From: Acidimicrobiia bacterium
GTDB lineage: Bacteria; Actinomycetota; Acidimicrobiia; Spongiisociales; Spongiisociaceae
DNA: 64,000 nt
Reading direction: 5' to 3'
NCBI GenBank assembly: GCA_022827785.1
Contig: JAJEIM010000004.1
Span: 1-64,000, forward strand
In this document: piece by piece, positions 26,699 to 35,936 of the stretch
Numbering within the stretch: position 1 is the first letter of the stretch
Layout: the number at the start of each line of letters is the position of its first letter
Notes under the pieces: model-generated
What the model saw: only the letters and a program-made list of their open reading frames with translations
Database searches by the model: none
Told to the model about the DNA's origin: nothing
Translations under genes and position numbers: made by a program

Positions 26699-27693
26699 GA
26701 TGCGCTCATCCCCACCAGTGCGGGCAGGACCTCGTCCGTGACACGCCGGAACTGGGCCGCCTCGTCGTAGCCCACCAGCCTGAGGGTGACGGTCGTCGCC
26801 CCCGCTTTCACGAACTCCCGTATCAGACCCGCGCATCGGGAAGGACCGCCCACGGCCACCCACCTTTCCAGGAAGGTGCGGTCGTATTCGACGCCGTAGT
26901 AGTCCTTGAGGTACGAGGCCACCTCGTCCATGCCCCGGTCCCGGTCGTCGGTGACATGGATGTTGTAGTACAGGCACGCCTCGAACCGGCTGTCCAGCGG
27001 CCGCCCCTCCTCGTCCGCGTACCGGCGGATGGCATCGAGGTTGGCGGAGAAGCTGCTCGGGGTGTTGGCGGTGGTCATCCAACCGTCGCCCAGCCGGGCC
27101 ACCCGCCGGAGGGCGCGCTCCGCCAGCTTCGGGAAGGCAGGGTTGGGGTTGGCGGTCACCCAGATCGGCAGTGGCAGGCGGACGGGACGGGGCAGCACGG
27201 TCACGTCCTCGAACCGGTTGTAGGTTCCCTCGTAGGAGGCGTTCTCGGTGGTGGATACGAGGCGGAGCACCTCGATCGCCTCCTCCATCCGCCGGCTCCG
27301 GGTGGCCGGATCGATTCCGAAGGCGGCGAATTCCTCCTCGAACAGGCCGCCGCCCGCCTCGCGCTGGCCCTGGCACGCCACGAAGATAGACCGACCCCCT
27401 GAGATGCAGTCGAAGCTCAACCATTGGTAGGCGAGCAGCAGCGCGTCCCGGAGAGGCATGCTGGCCATGCAGCCGACCCCGAGGCGGACCCGGTCGGTAC
27501 GGGCCGCCAGCGCCCCGAGCGCCACCAGGGCGTCGAGGCGGGGCTTGGCGAATATCGAGTCCCCGAGCCAGACCGAATCCCACCTCTCAGAGCGGTCCGC
27601 CTCCACAGCCAGGTCAAGCATCTCGGAGACGGTGGACATCCCGAGCAACACGCTTCGGTTCGACAGCGTGAGGCCGTACTTGACCCGAGTCAT
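26695..27693 (-). CDS. LLM-class (F420/flavin-dependent) oxidoreductase
   Basis: 332-aa luciferase-like TIM barrel: KYGLTLSNRSVLLG at the start, SVWLGDSIFAKPRLDALVALGALAARTDRVRLGVG in three blocks, and LPIWVTANPN plus RVARLGDGWMTTANTP in the middle. The catalytic chemistry is unassigned. It is coupled by 4 bp to the VOC gene. Its ATG at 27693 lies 186 bp from the divergent imuA' start, so the SOS promoter and this operon's promoter share the gap. Confidence 0.88.
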   Translation of the reverse strand: MTRVKYGLTLSNRSVLLGMSTVSEMLDLAVEADRSERWDSVWLGDSIFAKPRLDALVALGALAARTDRVRLGVGCMASMPLRDALLLAYQWLSFDCISGGRSIFVACQGQREAGGGLFEEEFAAFGIDPATRSRRMEEAIEVLRLVSTTENASYEGTYNRFEDVTVLPRPVRLPLPIWVTANPNPAFPKLAERALRRVARLGDGWMTTANTPSSFSANLDAIRRYADEEGRPLDSRFEACLYYNIHVTDDRDRGMDEVASYLKDYYGVEYDRTFLERWVAVGGPSRCAGLIREFVKAGATTVTLRLVGYDEAAQFRRVTDEVLPALVGMSAS

Positions 27694-27791
27694 TCAACTC
27701 TCCTCTCCGGCCCGTGAAGCTAGCAAAGCTCGCCGACAACCGGTATCCCGCCCGTTCCCGCCTCGGCCGGATGTCACCCTCCGGTCCTAGA

Positions 27792-27820
27792 TTGCTAGCG
27801 AACATATGTTCGGGTATAGT
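27792..27820 (+). promoter_or_regulatory. SOS promoter of the imuA'-imuB-dnaE2 cassette
   Basis: TTGCTA at 27792-27797 (-35) and TATAGT at 27815-27820 (-10) are separated by exactly 17 bases. The spacer contains the LexA box, so bound LexA would block RNA polymerase. The imuA' ATG is 60 bp downstream. Confidence 0.65.
27799..27812. promoter_or_regulatory. LexA operator (SOS box)
   Basis: CGAACATATGTTCG is a perfect 14-bp palindrome and matches the actinobacterial/Gram-positive LexA consensus GAAC-N4-GTTC. It lies in the promoter spacer upstream of imuA', the gene order in which such boxes are known to drive damage-inducible mutagenesis. Confidence 0.9.
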
Positions 27821-27879
27821 CAAACGCCCTTTCCCGGACGGGGAACACGAGAAGGGCCAGGAGTCAGGAAGCGGGAAAC

Positions 27880-28524
27880 ATGTCCGCAAGCATCTTGACG
27901 GCAGCACCCGATGGGTCGCCGGCGCCTGCAGATGCCACCGGCCTGCCGGTATATCCAGGACGGGTGATCGGTCTGGAAGGCTCCACAGGATCGGGACTGA
28001 CCCGGATCGGCCTTTCCATGCTGTCGGCGATCCCGGCGTCCTGCCGGGTGGCGGTGGACGTCCGGGGATGGCTATGCCCGCTGGCGGCATGGGAGGTCGG
28101 CATCGATCCCGACCATCTGACTGTGGTGCGGTGCGGCGACGCCAGTCAATGGCCCAGGGTGCTGGCCGTCCTGCTCGACGGGGTGAAAGCGATCTACGCC
28201 GAGGTTCCCCGAGGTGTCGGGGAAGCCCTGCTGCGGCGCCTCGGCGCCAAGGCCCGGGCCCGTAACGCCACCGTGATCCTGCGTCCTCTGGCGGGCAGGG
28301 TCCCCTCCGGAATGGCTTTTCTACGGCTGCGGTCGGTCCGGGTCGAGTGGGAGGGCGGCCGGGAGGGACACGGCAGTCTGGGCAGGCGCACCCTGATGGT
28401 CGAGTTGTCCGGCAAGGGGGCTGCGGGCCGGTATCAAGTAGTGGAGGTGGAGGACGATGGCGCGCGTCCTGTGCGTGTGGTTTCCCGATTGGTTACTTCG
28501 CAGGTCGGACGCTCCGTCGGATAG
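27880..28524 (+). CDS. imuA: ImuA' (RecA/SulA-like mutagenesis accessory protein)
   Basis: 214 aa, moderately RecA-like: PGRVIGLEGSTGSGLTRIGLSML occupies the place of a Walker A loop but is degenerate, and AVDVRGWLCPLAAWEVGID resembles the core of ImuA/ImuA' proteins. It is first in the SOS-controlled imuA'-imuB-dnaE2 cassette; in mycobacteria ImuA' works with ImuB to bring DnaE2 to stalled forks. Its 3' end overlaps imuB by 68 bp in another frame. Function rests mainly on gene order plus the LexA box; the sequence itself is a diverged family. Confidence 0.82.
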   Translation: MSASILTAAPDGSPAPADATGLPVYPGRVIGLEGSTGSGLTRIGLSMLSAIPASCRVAVDVRGWLCPLAAWEVGIDPDHLTVVRCGDASQWPRVLAVLLDGVKAIYAEVPRGVGEALLRRLGAKARARNATVILRPLAGRVPSGMAFLRLRSVRVEWEGGREGHGSLGRRTLMVELSGKGAAGRYQVVEVEDDGARPVRVVSRLVTSQVGRSVG

Positions 28525-29923
28525 GGCGGCCTTCGTTGTGGGGGGCCGGGACGGCCGTCCCCTGGTGGCTGCCGCCAATGATCGGGCGATGGAAGCGGGA
28601 GTCGAGGCCGGCATGACCCGCCGATCAGCCGAGGCCCTATGCCCCTCGGCCCTGGTCCTGGAGCGCGACCCCGCCGCCGAAACCACCCGTTTCGAGCCGA
28701 TCCTCGACGCTATCGAGGATCTGATACCCCGGGTGGAGGTGGTCGAGCCGGGCTGGGTGTTCGCTCCCGCCGACGGGGCGGTCCGCTACTACGGCGGCGA
28801 GCGCGCTCTGGTGGACCGGATGGCCGCAACGTTGGAGCGCCTGGCTCCCGGAGCGCATCTAGGAGTGGCGAATGGCCCGTTCGCCGCCTACTGGGCAGCC
28901 CGATCGGGCCGCCCGACGTTGATCGTGAAGGATGAAAAGGCCTTCCTGTCCGGCCTGGACATCTCCGCTCTGGAGACCGAAGAGCTGGTCGCCACGTTTC
29001 GCTGGCTGGGGGTAACCACCCTGGGTGAACTGGCGGCCCTGCCCCGCCATGCGGTGGCCTCCCGGTTCGGTACCCGAGGCTTGGAGGCGCATCGTCTGGC
29101 CGGCGGCGAGGATCGGAGGGTCCTACCGCGCCGGACCCCTGACGATCTGACCGTAGAAACCGTCCTCGAAGAACCTCTGCTGCTGATCGAGCAGGTGGGT
29201 TTCATGGCCCGCCGCCTGGCCGGGAGCCTCATGGCCTTGCTTGATCGGCATCGGGTCGCCCCCTACCAGGTGGAGGTGGAGGCCGAGGCCGCCGACGGGG
29301 TAGTCCGGTCACGGGTGTGGCGCAGTGCCGAACCGTTCGATACCCGGGCACTGGCGGAACGGGTGTGGTGGCAACTCCGGGCATGGACCGAGACCGGAGG
29401 GATTACGGATGGGCTGATCCGCCTGAAGCTGTCACCCACCGCCCTGTCCGACGAGGGCTACCAGCCGGGGCTGTTCGAGCAGAGGGAAATCCGGATCGAA
29501 ACCGAACGAGCACTGGAGCGGACCCGGACCATCCTCGGTCCCGACTCGGTCCTCCGGGCCCGCCCCCAGGGCGGAAGGGACCCGGCGGAGCGGGTGCAGT
29601 GGGCTCGATGGGGCGAGGATTTTGCCGAGCCGACCCGTTCTCTCGCCTCACCATGGCCCGGAAGGGTTCCGGCGCCCTCCCCCAGCCTGGTTCCATCCCG
29701 CCCCCGGCGTCTGGAGGTGGAATGGGACGCCGAGGTCCCCACCCGGGTGCGCCTCTCCACCCGATGGGAGCCGGTGCTGGCATGGGCAGGTCCGTGGCGG
29801 AGACTGGGCGAGTGGTGGGCCGAGGAGAAACCGAGTGCCCTGTACCAGATCGTCACCTCGGCCGGAGCGATGCTATGCCGCACGACCGACGGCCGGACTT
29901 TCGTGGTGGGCGTCTATGACTGA
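28457..29923 (+). CDS. imuB: ImuB (Y-family polymerase-like, catalytically inactive adaptor)
   Basis: 488 aa. It starts MARVLCVWFPDWLLRR, so the Y-family metal-binding Asp motif is replaced and no polymerase activity is expected. The palm/thumb layout is retained (AANDRAMEAGVEAGM, TLGELAALPRHAVASRFG). At about residues 336-340 is QPGLF, a beta-clamp-binding motif in the position used by ImuB to dock on the sliding clamp. The C-terminal WALYQIVT-like block contacts ImuA' and DnaE2 in known systems. It overlaps imuA' by 68 bp and dnaE2 by 8 bp. Confidence 0.92.
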   Translation: MARVLCVWFPDWLLRRSDAPSDRAAFVVGGRDGRPLVAAANDRAMEAGVEAGMTRRSAEALCPSALVLERDPAAETTRFEPILDAIEDLIPRVEVVEPGWVFAPADGAVRYYGGERALVDRMAATLERLAPGAHLGVANGPFAAYWAARSGRPTLIVKDEKAFLSGLDISALETEELVATFRWLGVTTLGELAALPRHAVASRFGTRGLEAHRLAGGEDRRVLPRRTPDDLTVETVLEEPLLLIEQVGFMARRLAGSLMALLDRHRVAPYQVEVEAEAADGVVRSRVWRSAEPFDTRALAERVWWQLRAWTETGGITDGLIRLKLSPTALSDEGYQPGLFEQREIRIETERALERTRTILGPDSVLRARPQGGRDPAERVQWARWGEDFAEPTRSLASPWPGRVPAPSPSLVPSRPRRLEVEWDAEVPTRVRLSTRWEPVLAWAGPWRRLGEWWAEEKPSALYQIVTSAGAMLCRTTDGRTFVVGVYD

Positions 29924-32900
29924 GCACCGCTACGCCGAGATGCATGCCCATTCCAACTTCTCGTTCCTGGACGGCGCCTCACATCCAACAGCCTTGGTGG
30001 AGCGGGCCGCCGAGCTCGGCTACGAGGCGCTGGCCGTCACCGATCACGACGGTTTCTACGGATTGGTGCGGTTCTGGCAGGCGGCCCGGCAGGCCGGCCT
30101 CCCGGCCGTGTACGGGGTGGAGCTTTCGCTATGCCCCCCGGACCACGCGTCCAGAGGCGATGAGGACCCCGTCTCGCCCTTCGATAGAGCCGGCCGGCAT
30201 GACGCCCTCCGCTGGGAGGCCGGGAAGCAGGAAGGGAAGCGGGCCGGACGGAAGTACCGCACCCGGACGGGCGCCGGGTTCGAGCCCGAGCACCTGGTGG
30301 TGCTGGCCTCGTCGCCCGAGGGATACGCCCGGCTTGCCAACCTGGTCTCCAGAGCGCAGTTGCGGGGCGCCAAGGGCCGCCCTCTCTACCGGTGGAACGA
30401 CCTGGCCGAGGCAGCCGGTCGAGGAGACCTGGTGGCGCTGAGCGGTTGCTGGCAGGGAGCGGTCCCCCGCGCTGCCCTGCAAGGGGATCGGGAAGCGGCG
30501 CTGAGGGAGGCCTCCCGCCTGCGGGAGGTGTTCGGGCAGCGCTTCCACATCGAGATCTGGAATCACCGTATGCCTCAGGACGACCGGCGCAACGACCTGC
30601 TGTGGGAAGTGGCCGCCAGGCTGAACCTGCCGGTGGTGGCCACCAACAACGTCCATTACGCCGACCGCCGGGACGCCGACCTGTCAGACGTCCTGGCGGC
30701 GATCGGAGGGCGGAGGCCGCTCACCGAGCACAACGGCTTCCGGCCCGACACCGACGAGCGCCACCTGAAGTCTCCGGCGGAGATGGCCGCACGCTTCCGG
30801 ACCTATCCGGGAGCGGTGGAACGGGCCGCCCAACTGGGACGGGAGCTTGCCTTCGACCTGCGGCTGGTGGCGCCCCGATTACCCGACTTCCCGCTTCCGG
30901 ACGGCTTCGCCACCGAGATGGACTATCTGCGCCATCTCACTTTTCGAGGGGCGTGCAAGGCCTATCCCCCCTCGGGGAGGACCGGGGCGGTCGACCCGAA
31001 AGCGGTCGATCGGCTGGAACACGAGCTGGACGTCATCGAGCGGCTGGGCTTCCCGGGCTACTTCCTGGTGGTGTGGGACATCGTCAACTTCGCCCGATCC
31101 CAGGACATCATGTGCCAGATCCGTGGTTCCGGAGCCGATTCGGCGGTGTGCCGATGCTTGGGCCTCACCCGGGTCGACCCTCTCCGGCTGGGGCTGCCGT
31201 TCGAACGGTTCCTGTCCGACGAGCGGGGCAGGCCTCCCGACATCGACCTGGACCTCGAATCGGAACGCCGGGAGGAGGTCATCCAGTACTGCTACCGCCG
31301 GTACGGGCGGGAGCGGGCGGCCATGGTCGCCAACGTGATCACCTACCGGGCCCGGTCGGTGCTGCGGGATGTGGCCAAGACCTTCGGTTTCACCTCGGCC
31401 CAGACCGACGGCTTGACCAGGTACGTGGACACCCACTCCCCGGCGGAGCTACCCCTCGAAGAACCCCTGCCGACCGGGCTGACCGCCGATCTGGTCTATG
31501 ACATCTGCCGCCGCCTCGACGGGTTCCCCAGGCATATGGGTATCCATTCGGGCGGCATGGTGATCGCCGACCGGCCCCTTTGGAAGGTGGTTCCGATCGA
31601 ATGGGGGCGCATGGAGGACCGCACCGTCCTGCAGTGGGACAAGGACGACTGCGCCGCCATGGGGATAGTCAAGTTCGACCTGCTGGGACTGGGCATGCTG
31701 AACGCTCTGCATATGATGGTGGACACCGTGGAGGAAGCCCATGGGCGACGGATCGACCTGGCCGACCTTCCTCAGGAACCGGCCGTCTACGAGATGCTCA
31801 CCAACGCCGACACCGTGGGGCTTTTCCAGGTGGAGTCACGGGCGCAGATGGCGACCCTGCCGAAATTGAAACCCGCCACCTTCTACGACCTGGCTGTGGA
31901 GGTGGCATTGATCCGGCCCGGCCCCATCCAGGGCGCTTCCGTCCATCCCTACCTGCGCCGGCGGAACGGGGAGGAGCCGGTGCGGTACCCCCATCCGCTG
32001 GCCGAGCCGATCCTGAAGCGCACTCTGGGAGTGCCGGTGTTCCAGGAGCAGCTCATGGAACTGGCCCGGGTGTGCGCCGGCTTCGACGGGGGACAGTCGG
32101 ATCGGCTCCGAGCCGCCATGACCCACAAGCGATCGGACGAGGCGATGGAAAAGCTACGGGAGGAGGTTTTCGAGGGGATGCGGACCAAGGGTGTGACCGG
32201 CGCCGCAGCCGAGGAGATCTGGGAGAAGCTGCAGGGATTCGCCTCGTTCGGTTTCCCGGAAAGCCACTCGGTGTCGTTCGCCTACATCGTCTACATGTCG
32301 GCCTGGTTGCGCTACCACTACCCCGCCGAGTTCCTGGTCGGGTTGCTCAACGCCCAGCCGATGGGTTTCTACTCCCCCAACACCCTGGTGCAGGACGCCC
32401 TCCGCCACGGGGTGGTAGTCCTCGGTCCGGATGTGAACCTCTCGCTGGAGGAGTGCACCATCGAGCCCCATCCGTGTGACGAGGACGACGTCGTGGAGCA
32501 CTACGGTATGGCCTGGCGCCGGGGAAGAGGCCCGGTGGATGACCCGATCCGGGCATCGGTGGCGGCCCGGCTGGGCCTGGCTTACGTGCGAAACCTGGGG
32601 GATGCCGAAGCCCGGAGGATCCTGGCGGCCCGCCAGGTAGGGGGAGGATTCGCCGACCTGTCCGACTTCGCCCACCGCACCGGCTTGCCGGTGGATGCCA
32701 TGGCGGGCCTAGCCATCGCCGGAGCCTTCGGATCGTTCGAGGTTTCCCCCCGTCAAGGTCTGTGGATGGCAGGCGCCCTGGCCGGTACCGGACCCGAACG
32801 GTTGCCGCTGGCGGCCGGTCTGGACCCGCCCCCGCTGGCGCCGATGAGCGACCGGGAGACTCACCAGGCTTCGCTGTGGGCAACCGGGGTGTCGGTCCGC

Positions 32901-33254
32901 CATCCTATGCACTTCGCCCGCCCGGCCCTGGATCGGGCCGGATGCGTTTCGATATCCGCGGCGCTGGGCATGCGGAGGAACCGGGCCCGGATCAAGGTGG
33001 GAGGGGTGGTCACCCACCGGCAGCGTCCGTCCACTTCCAGGGGCGTTATATTCTTCAATCTGGAGGACGAGACCGGCCTGATCAACGTGGTAGTGCTACC
33101 GGAGATCTGGAACAGGCGCCACAAGACCGCCCGCCGGCACCCCGGCCTGATCATCGAGGGTCGCCTCGAATACCGGGACGGGGTGACCAACCTGGTGGCC
33201 CATGATTTCGTCCCGGTAGAAACCGACCCTCTCCGCAGCCGCAACTTCCGGTAA
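29916..33254 (+). CDS. dnaE2: Error-prone DNA polymerase DnaE2
   Basis: 1112-aa C-family polymerase. The PHP domain opens with MHAHSNFSFLDGASH and VTDHDGFYG. The polymerase active site shows PPDIDLDLESERR (Asp pair, about residue 441) and VKFDLLGLGMLNAL with the third acidic residue. A helix-hairpin-helix region and a C-terminal OB-fold (KVGGVVTHRQRP through VVVLPEIW) follow. It lacks the long C-terminal tau-binding tail of replicative DnaE1. It performs mutagenic lesion bypass in SOS. The ATG at 29916 overlaps the imuB stop by 8 bp. Length is normal for DnaE2. Confidence 0.95.
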   Translation: MTEHRYAEMHAHSNFSFLDGASHPTALVERAAELGYEALAVTDHDGFYGLVRFWQAARQAGLPAVYGVELSLCPPDHASRGDEDPVSPFDRAGRHDALRWEAGKQEGKRAGRKYRTRTGAGFEPEHLVVLASSPEGYARLANLVSRAQLRGAKGRPLYRWNDLAEAAGRGDLVALSGCWQGAVPRAALQGDREAALREASRLREVFGQRFHIEIWNHRMPQDDRRNDLLWEVAARLNLPVVATNNVHYADRRDADLSDVLAAIGGRRPLTEHNGFRPDTDERHLKSPAEMAARFRTYPGAVERAAQLGRELAFDLRLVAPRLPDFPLPDGFATEMDYLRHLTFRGACKAYPPSGRTGAVDPKAVDRLEHELDVIERLGFPGYFLVVWDIVNFARSQDIMCQIRGSGADSAVCRCLGLTRVDPLRLGLPFERFLSDERGRPPDIDLDLESERREEVIQYCYRRYGRERAAMVANVITYRARSVLRDVAKTFGFTSAQTDGLTRYVDTHSPAELPLEEPLPTGLTADLVYDICRRLDGFPRHMGIHSGGMVIADRPLWKVVPIEWGRMEDRTVLQWDKDDCAAMGIVKFDLLGLGMLNALHMMVDTVEEAHGRRIDLADLPQEPAVYEMLTNADTVGLFQVESRAQMATLPKLKPATFYDLAVEVALIRPGPIQGASVHPYLRRRNGEEPVRYPHPLAEPILKRTLGVPVFQEQLMELARVCAGFDGGQSDRLRAAMTHKRSDEAMEKLREEVFEGMRTKGVTGAAAEEIWEKLQGFASFGFPESHSVSFAYIVYMSAWLRYHYPAEFLVGLLNAQPMGFYSPNTLVQDALRHGVVVLGPDVNLSLEECTIEPHPCDEDDVVEHYGMAWRRGRGPVDDPIRASVAARLGLAYVRNLGDAEARRILAARQVGGGFADLSDFAHRTGLPVDAMAGLAIAGAFGSFEVSPRQGLWMAGALAGTGPERLPLAAGLDPPPLAPMSDRETHQASLWATGVSVRHPMHFARPALDRAGCVSISAALGMRRNRARIKVGGVVTHRQRPSTSRGVIFFNLEDETGLINVVVLPEIWNRRHKTARRHPGLIIEGRLEYRDGVTNLVAHDFVPVETDPLRSRNFR

Positions 33255-33302
33255 GGCCCGAAGGGGCCGGCGGCGCCGTCATCCTCCACCCTCAGGATTC
33301 AG

Positions 33303-33334
33303 GCCCTCCCTCCGAGCCGGTTCCGAAGGAGGGC
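33303..33334 (+). terminator. Candidate terminator after dnaE2
   Basis: GCCCTCC and GGAGGGC form a 7-bp stem with an 18-nt loop, 49 bp after the dnaE2 stop. Twelve-base direct repeats CCGGCGGCGCCG lie on each side (33267-33278 and 33337-33348). No T-run. Confidence 0.4.
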
Positions 33335-33517
33335 TCCCGGCGGCGCCGAACGTACCCGTCCGCACCGACGACATTTCCATGCACGCGCGTTCACAGATCG
33401 GAATCACGAGGATCTCCACGTAGAACTATCCTCCTCTGTCTAGCGATTACCGTAGAGCCCGCAAACACGCGGTGTGGGTACGGAATCCCATACACGCCGA
33501 TTCGCCGGAGGGCGAGC

Positions 33518-35935
33518 ATGCGAGATGAGGTCCGGGTAGCGATCGTCGGCGGCGGCGCCATGGGCGTCGGCCTGCTCTACTTCCTTGCCCACGAAGGCTG
33601 GACCGACACGATCCTGATCGAGAAGGACGAGCTCACCTCCGGGTCCACCTGGCACGCGGCCGGGCTGATCCCCCACTTCATCGGCGACCTCAACGTAGCC
33701 AAGGTCCACCGGGACACCGCCGACCTCTACAAGGTGATCGAAGAGGAAACCGGCATGCATTCGGGCTGGCACGGGTGCGGAGCGGTGCGGTTGGCCCGGT
33801 ACGACAACGAGGTCGACTGGTTCTACTACGTCAAGGGCATGCTCCAGTCGATCGGGGTGGAGTGCCACCTCCTCGGCCCGTCGGAGATCACCGAGGTGGC
33901 GCCCCTTCTGGACGTCGAGCCGGACATCAAGCTGGGCCTATGGACCCCCGGTGACGGCTGGACCGATCCCTCCGCCGCCACCAACACCATGGCGAAGGGA
34001 GCTCGTCAACTGGGCGCCGAGATCAGCCGCAAGAACCGCGTCACCGGCATGAGCCGGATGGCCGACGGACGGTGGGAGGTCATCACAGAGAAGGGCCGGA
34101 TCGTGGCCGAGCATGTGGTCAACGCGGCCGGCTCCTACGCCCCGCAACTCGGCGAGATGGTCGGCCTCGAGGTGCCCATCGAGTCGGTCATCCACCAGTA
34201 CCTGGTCACCGAGCGGATCGAAGAGGTCGCCGCCCTGGAGACCGAGCACCCGGTGGTGCGCGACCCCCGAGCTTCCTGCTATTACCGCCAGGAACACGAC
34301 GGGCTCATCATCGGACCCTACGAGCGGGCCGACGCCAAGGAGTACGGGGTCGGGGGGATCGACTGGGACCTGACCTTCCATCTCACCCCGGTGGAGCTGG
34401 ACCGGTTGCTCCCGTGGCTGGATCTCGCCGCCCAGCGACTCCCCTGCTTCGCCGGCGCAGGCATCAAACAGGTCGTATCGGGACCGATCACGCACACCCC
34501 CGACGCCGGCTACCTGATGGGACCGGCGCCCGGACTGCCCAACTACTGGTACTGCGCGGGCGCCTCGATCGGTATCACCCAGGGTCCCGGGGCCGGCAAG
34601 TACCTGGCCCAGTGGATGGTCCACGGCCAGACCGAGATCAACGTGGCCAACATGGATCCCCGCCGGTTCGGTCCGTACGCCCCCGGCCGCTACACCCATG
34701 AACGATCGATCGACGAGTTTCACGAGATGTACCAGGTGCGGATGCCCAACGAGTACCGGGACGCAGGACGCCCGATGAAGAAGACGCCCCTCTACGACAT
34801 CCTGGACGCCAAGGGCGCCCGGTGGCAGGAGGTGTGGGGCTGGGAACGGGCCATGTACTTCTCGCCCGACCCGGAGGTCTACTCCTTCCGCCGATCCTCC
34901 GCCCACGACGAGGTGGGCGCCGAGGTGAGGGCCATCCGGGAAGGGGTAGGGATCGCGGACCTCACCGCCTTCGCCAAGTTCGAGGTGTCCGGAACCGACG
35001 CCGCCGCCCTGCTGGACCGCCTGTCCGCCAACCGGTTGCCGGCCCGTGACGGCGGGATCAGGCTGGTCCACATGCTGACCACGCTGGGAGGCATCGAGTC
35101 GGAGATGACCATCACCCGGCTGGGGCCGGAGCGCTTCTATCTCAACTCGGCGATCACGGCCCAATGGCACGACTTCGACTGGCTCACCTCCCACATCCGG
35201 GAGGGTGAGCAGGTGACGGTGACCGACGTCACCGACCGGACCGGCATCCTGGCGGTGACCGGACCCCGTTCCCGTGAGGTCCTGGCCGGCCTGACCGGCG
35301 CCGACCTCTCCAACCGGAACTTCCCCTGGCTTACAGGGCAGGAGATCGAGGTGGCAGGCGCCCCCTGCGTCGCCCTGCGGGTGTCCTACGTAGGGGAGCT
35401 GGGCTGGGAACTCCATATGCCCCTGGAACACATGGTGGAGGCGTACGAGGCCATCCATAAGGCCGGCGCTCCGCACGGGATCATCGATTTCGGCAGCCGG
35501 GCGATGAACGTGATGCGGCTTGAGAAGGCCTACAAGGCGCACGGCTCGGAGCTGACGACCGAGATCACCCCGGTCGAGGCCCGGCTCGGTCGCTTCGTCG
35601 ACTACGGCAAGGATTTCCAGGGCAAGGAGGCCACCGTTGCGCGGCGTGACCAGGCCGAGCCGCTCAGCATGGTCCTCGTGTACGCCGAACTGGACGATGG
35701 CGACGCCGACTGCCTGGGCAACGAGCCGACCTACGACGGTGAGCGCATCATGGGGATCACCACCAGCGGGGCCTGGGCACATTCGGTGGGCCGCAGCATC
35801 CTGTTCGCCTATGTGGCCCCCGAGTTCGAATCCCCCGGATCGACCTTCGAGGTGGCCGTCATGAACCGCCGCCGTACCGCCACGGTGCTGGCCGAAGCGG
35901 TGTGGGACCCCGTCAGCAAGCGGCTGCGAGCCTGA
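33518..35935 (+). CDS. FAD-dependent dimethylglycine/sarcosine dehydrogenase-like protein with GcvT domains
   Basis: 805 aa. The N-terminal DAO domain has VAIVGGGAMGVGLLYFL (dinucleotide fold) and GSTWHAAGLIPHF, where His46 sits at the position of the covalent FAD histidine in dimethylglycine and sarcosine dehydrogenases. The middle FAO_M region is followed by GcvT (from about 430, FEVSGTDAAALLDRL, SYVGELGWELH) and GcvT_C, the tetrahydrofolate-binding half that captures the released one-carbon unit. Expected reaction: oxidative N-demethylation with methylene-THF formation. GGAGGG precedes the ATG. The next gene (MttB-like) starts one base after its stop, so both act on the same methylated amine. 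Cytoplasmic. Confidence 0.9.
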   Translation: MRDEVRVAIVGGGAMGVGLLYFLAHEGWTDTILIEKDELTSGSTWHAAGLIPHFIGDLNVAKVHRDTADLYKVIEEETGMHSGWHGCGAVRLARYDNEVDWFYYVKGMLQSIGVECHLLGPSEITEVAPLLDVEPDIKLGLWTPGDGWTDPSAATNTMAKGARQLGAEISRKNRVTGMSRMADGRWEVITEKGRIVAEHVVNAAGSYAPQLGEMVGLEVPIESVIHQYLVTERIEEVAALETEHPVVRDPRASCYYRQEHDGLIIGPYERADAKEYGVGGIDWDLTFHLTPVELDRLLPWLDLAAQRLPCFAGAGIKQVVSGPITHTPDAGYLMGPAPGLPNYWYCAGASIGITQGPGAGKYLAQWMVHGQTEINVANMDPRRFGPYAPGRYTHERSIDEFHEMYQVRMPNEYRDAGRPMKKTPLYDILDAKGARWQEVWGWERAMYFSPDPEVYSFRRSSAHDEVGAEVRAIREGVGIADLTAFAKFEVSGTDAAALLDRLSANRLPARDGGIRLVHMLTTLGGIESEMTITRLGPERFYLNSAITAQWHDFDWLTSHIREGEQVTVTDVTDRTGILAVTGPRSREVLAGLTGADLSNRNFPWLTGQEIEVAGAPCVALRVSYVGELGWELHMPLEHMVEAYEAIHKAGAPHGIIDFGSRAMNVMRLEKAYKAHGSELTTEITPVEARLGRFVDYGKDFQGKEATVARRDQAEPLSMVLVYAELDDGDADCLGNEPTYDGERIMGITTSGAWAHSVGRSILFAYVAPEFESPGSTFEVAVMNRRRTATVLAEAVWDPVSKRLRA

Positions 35936-35936
35936 A

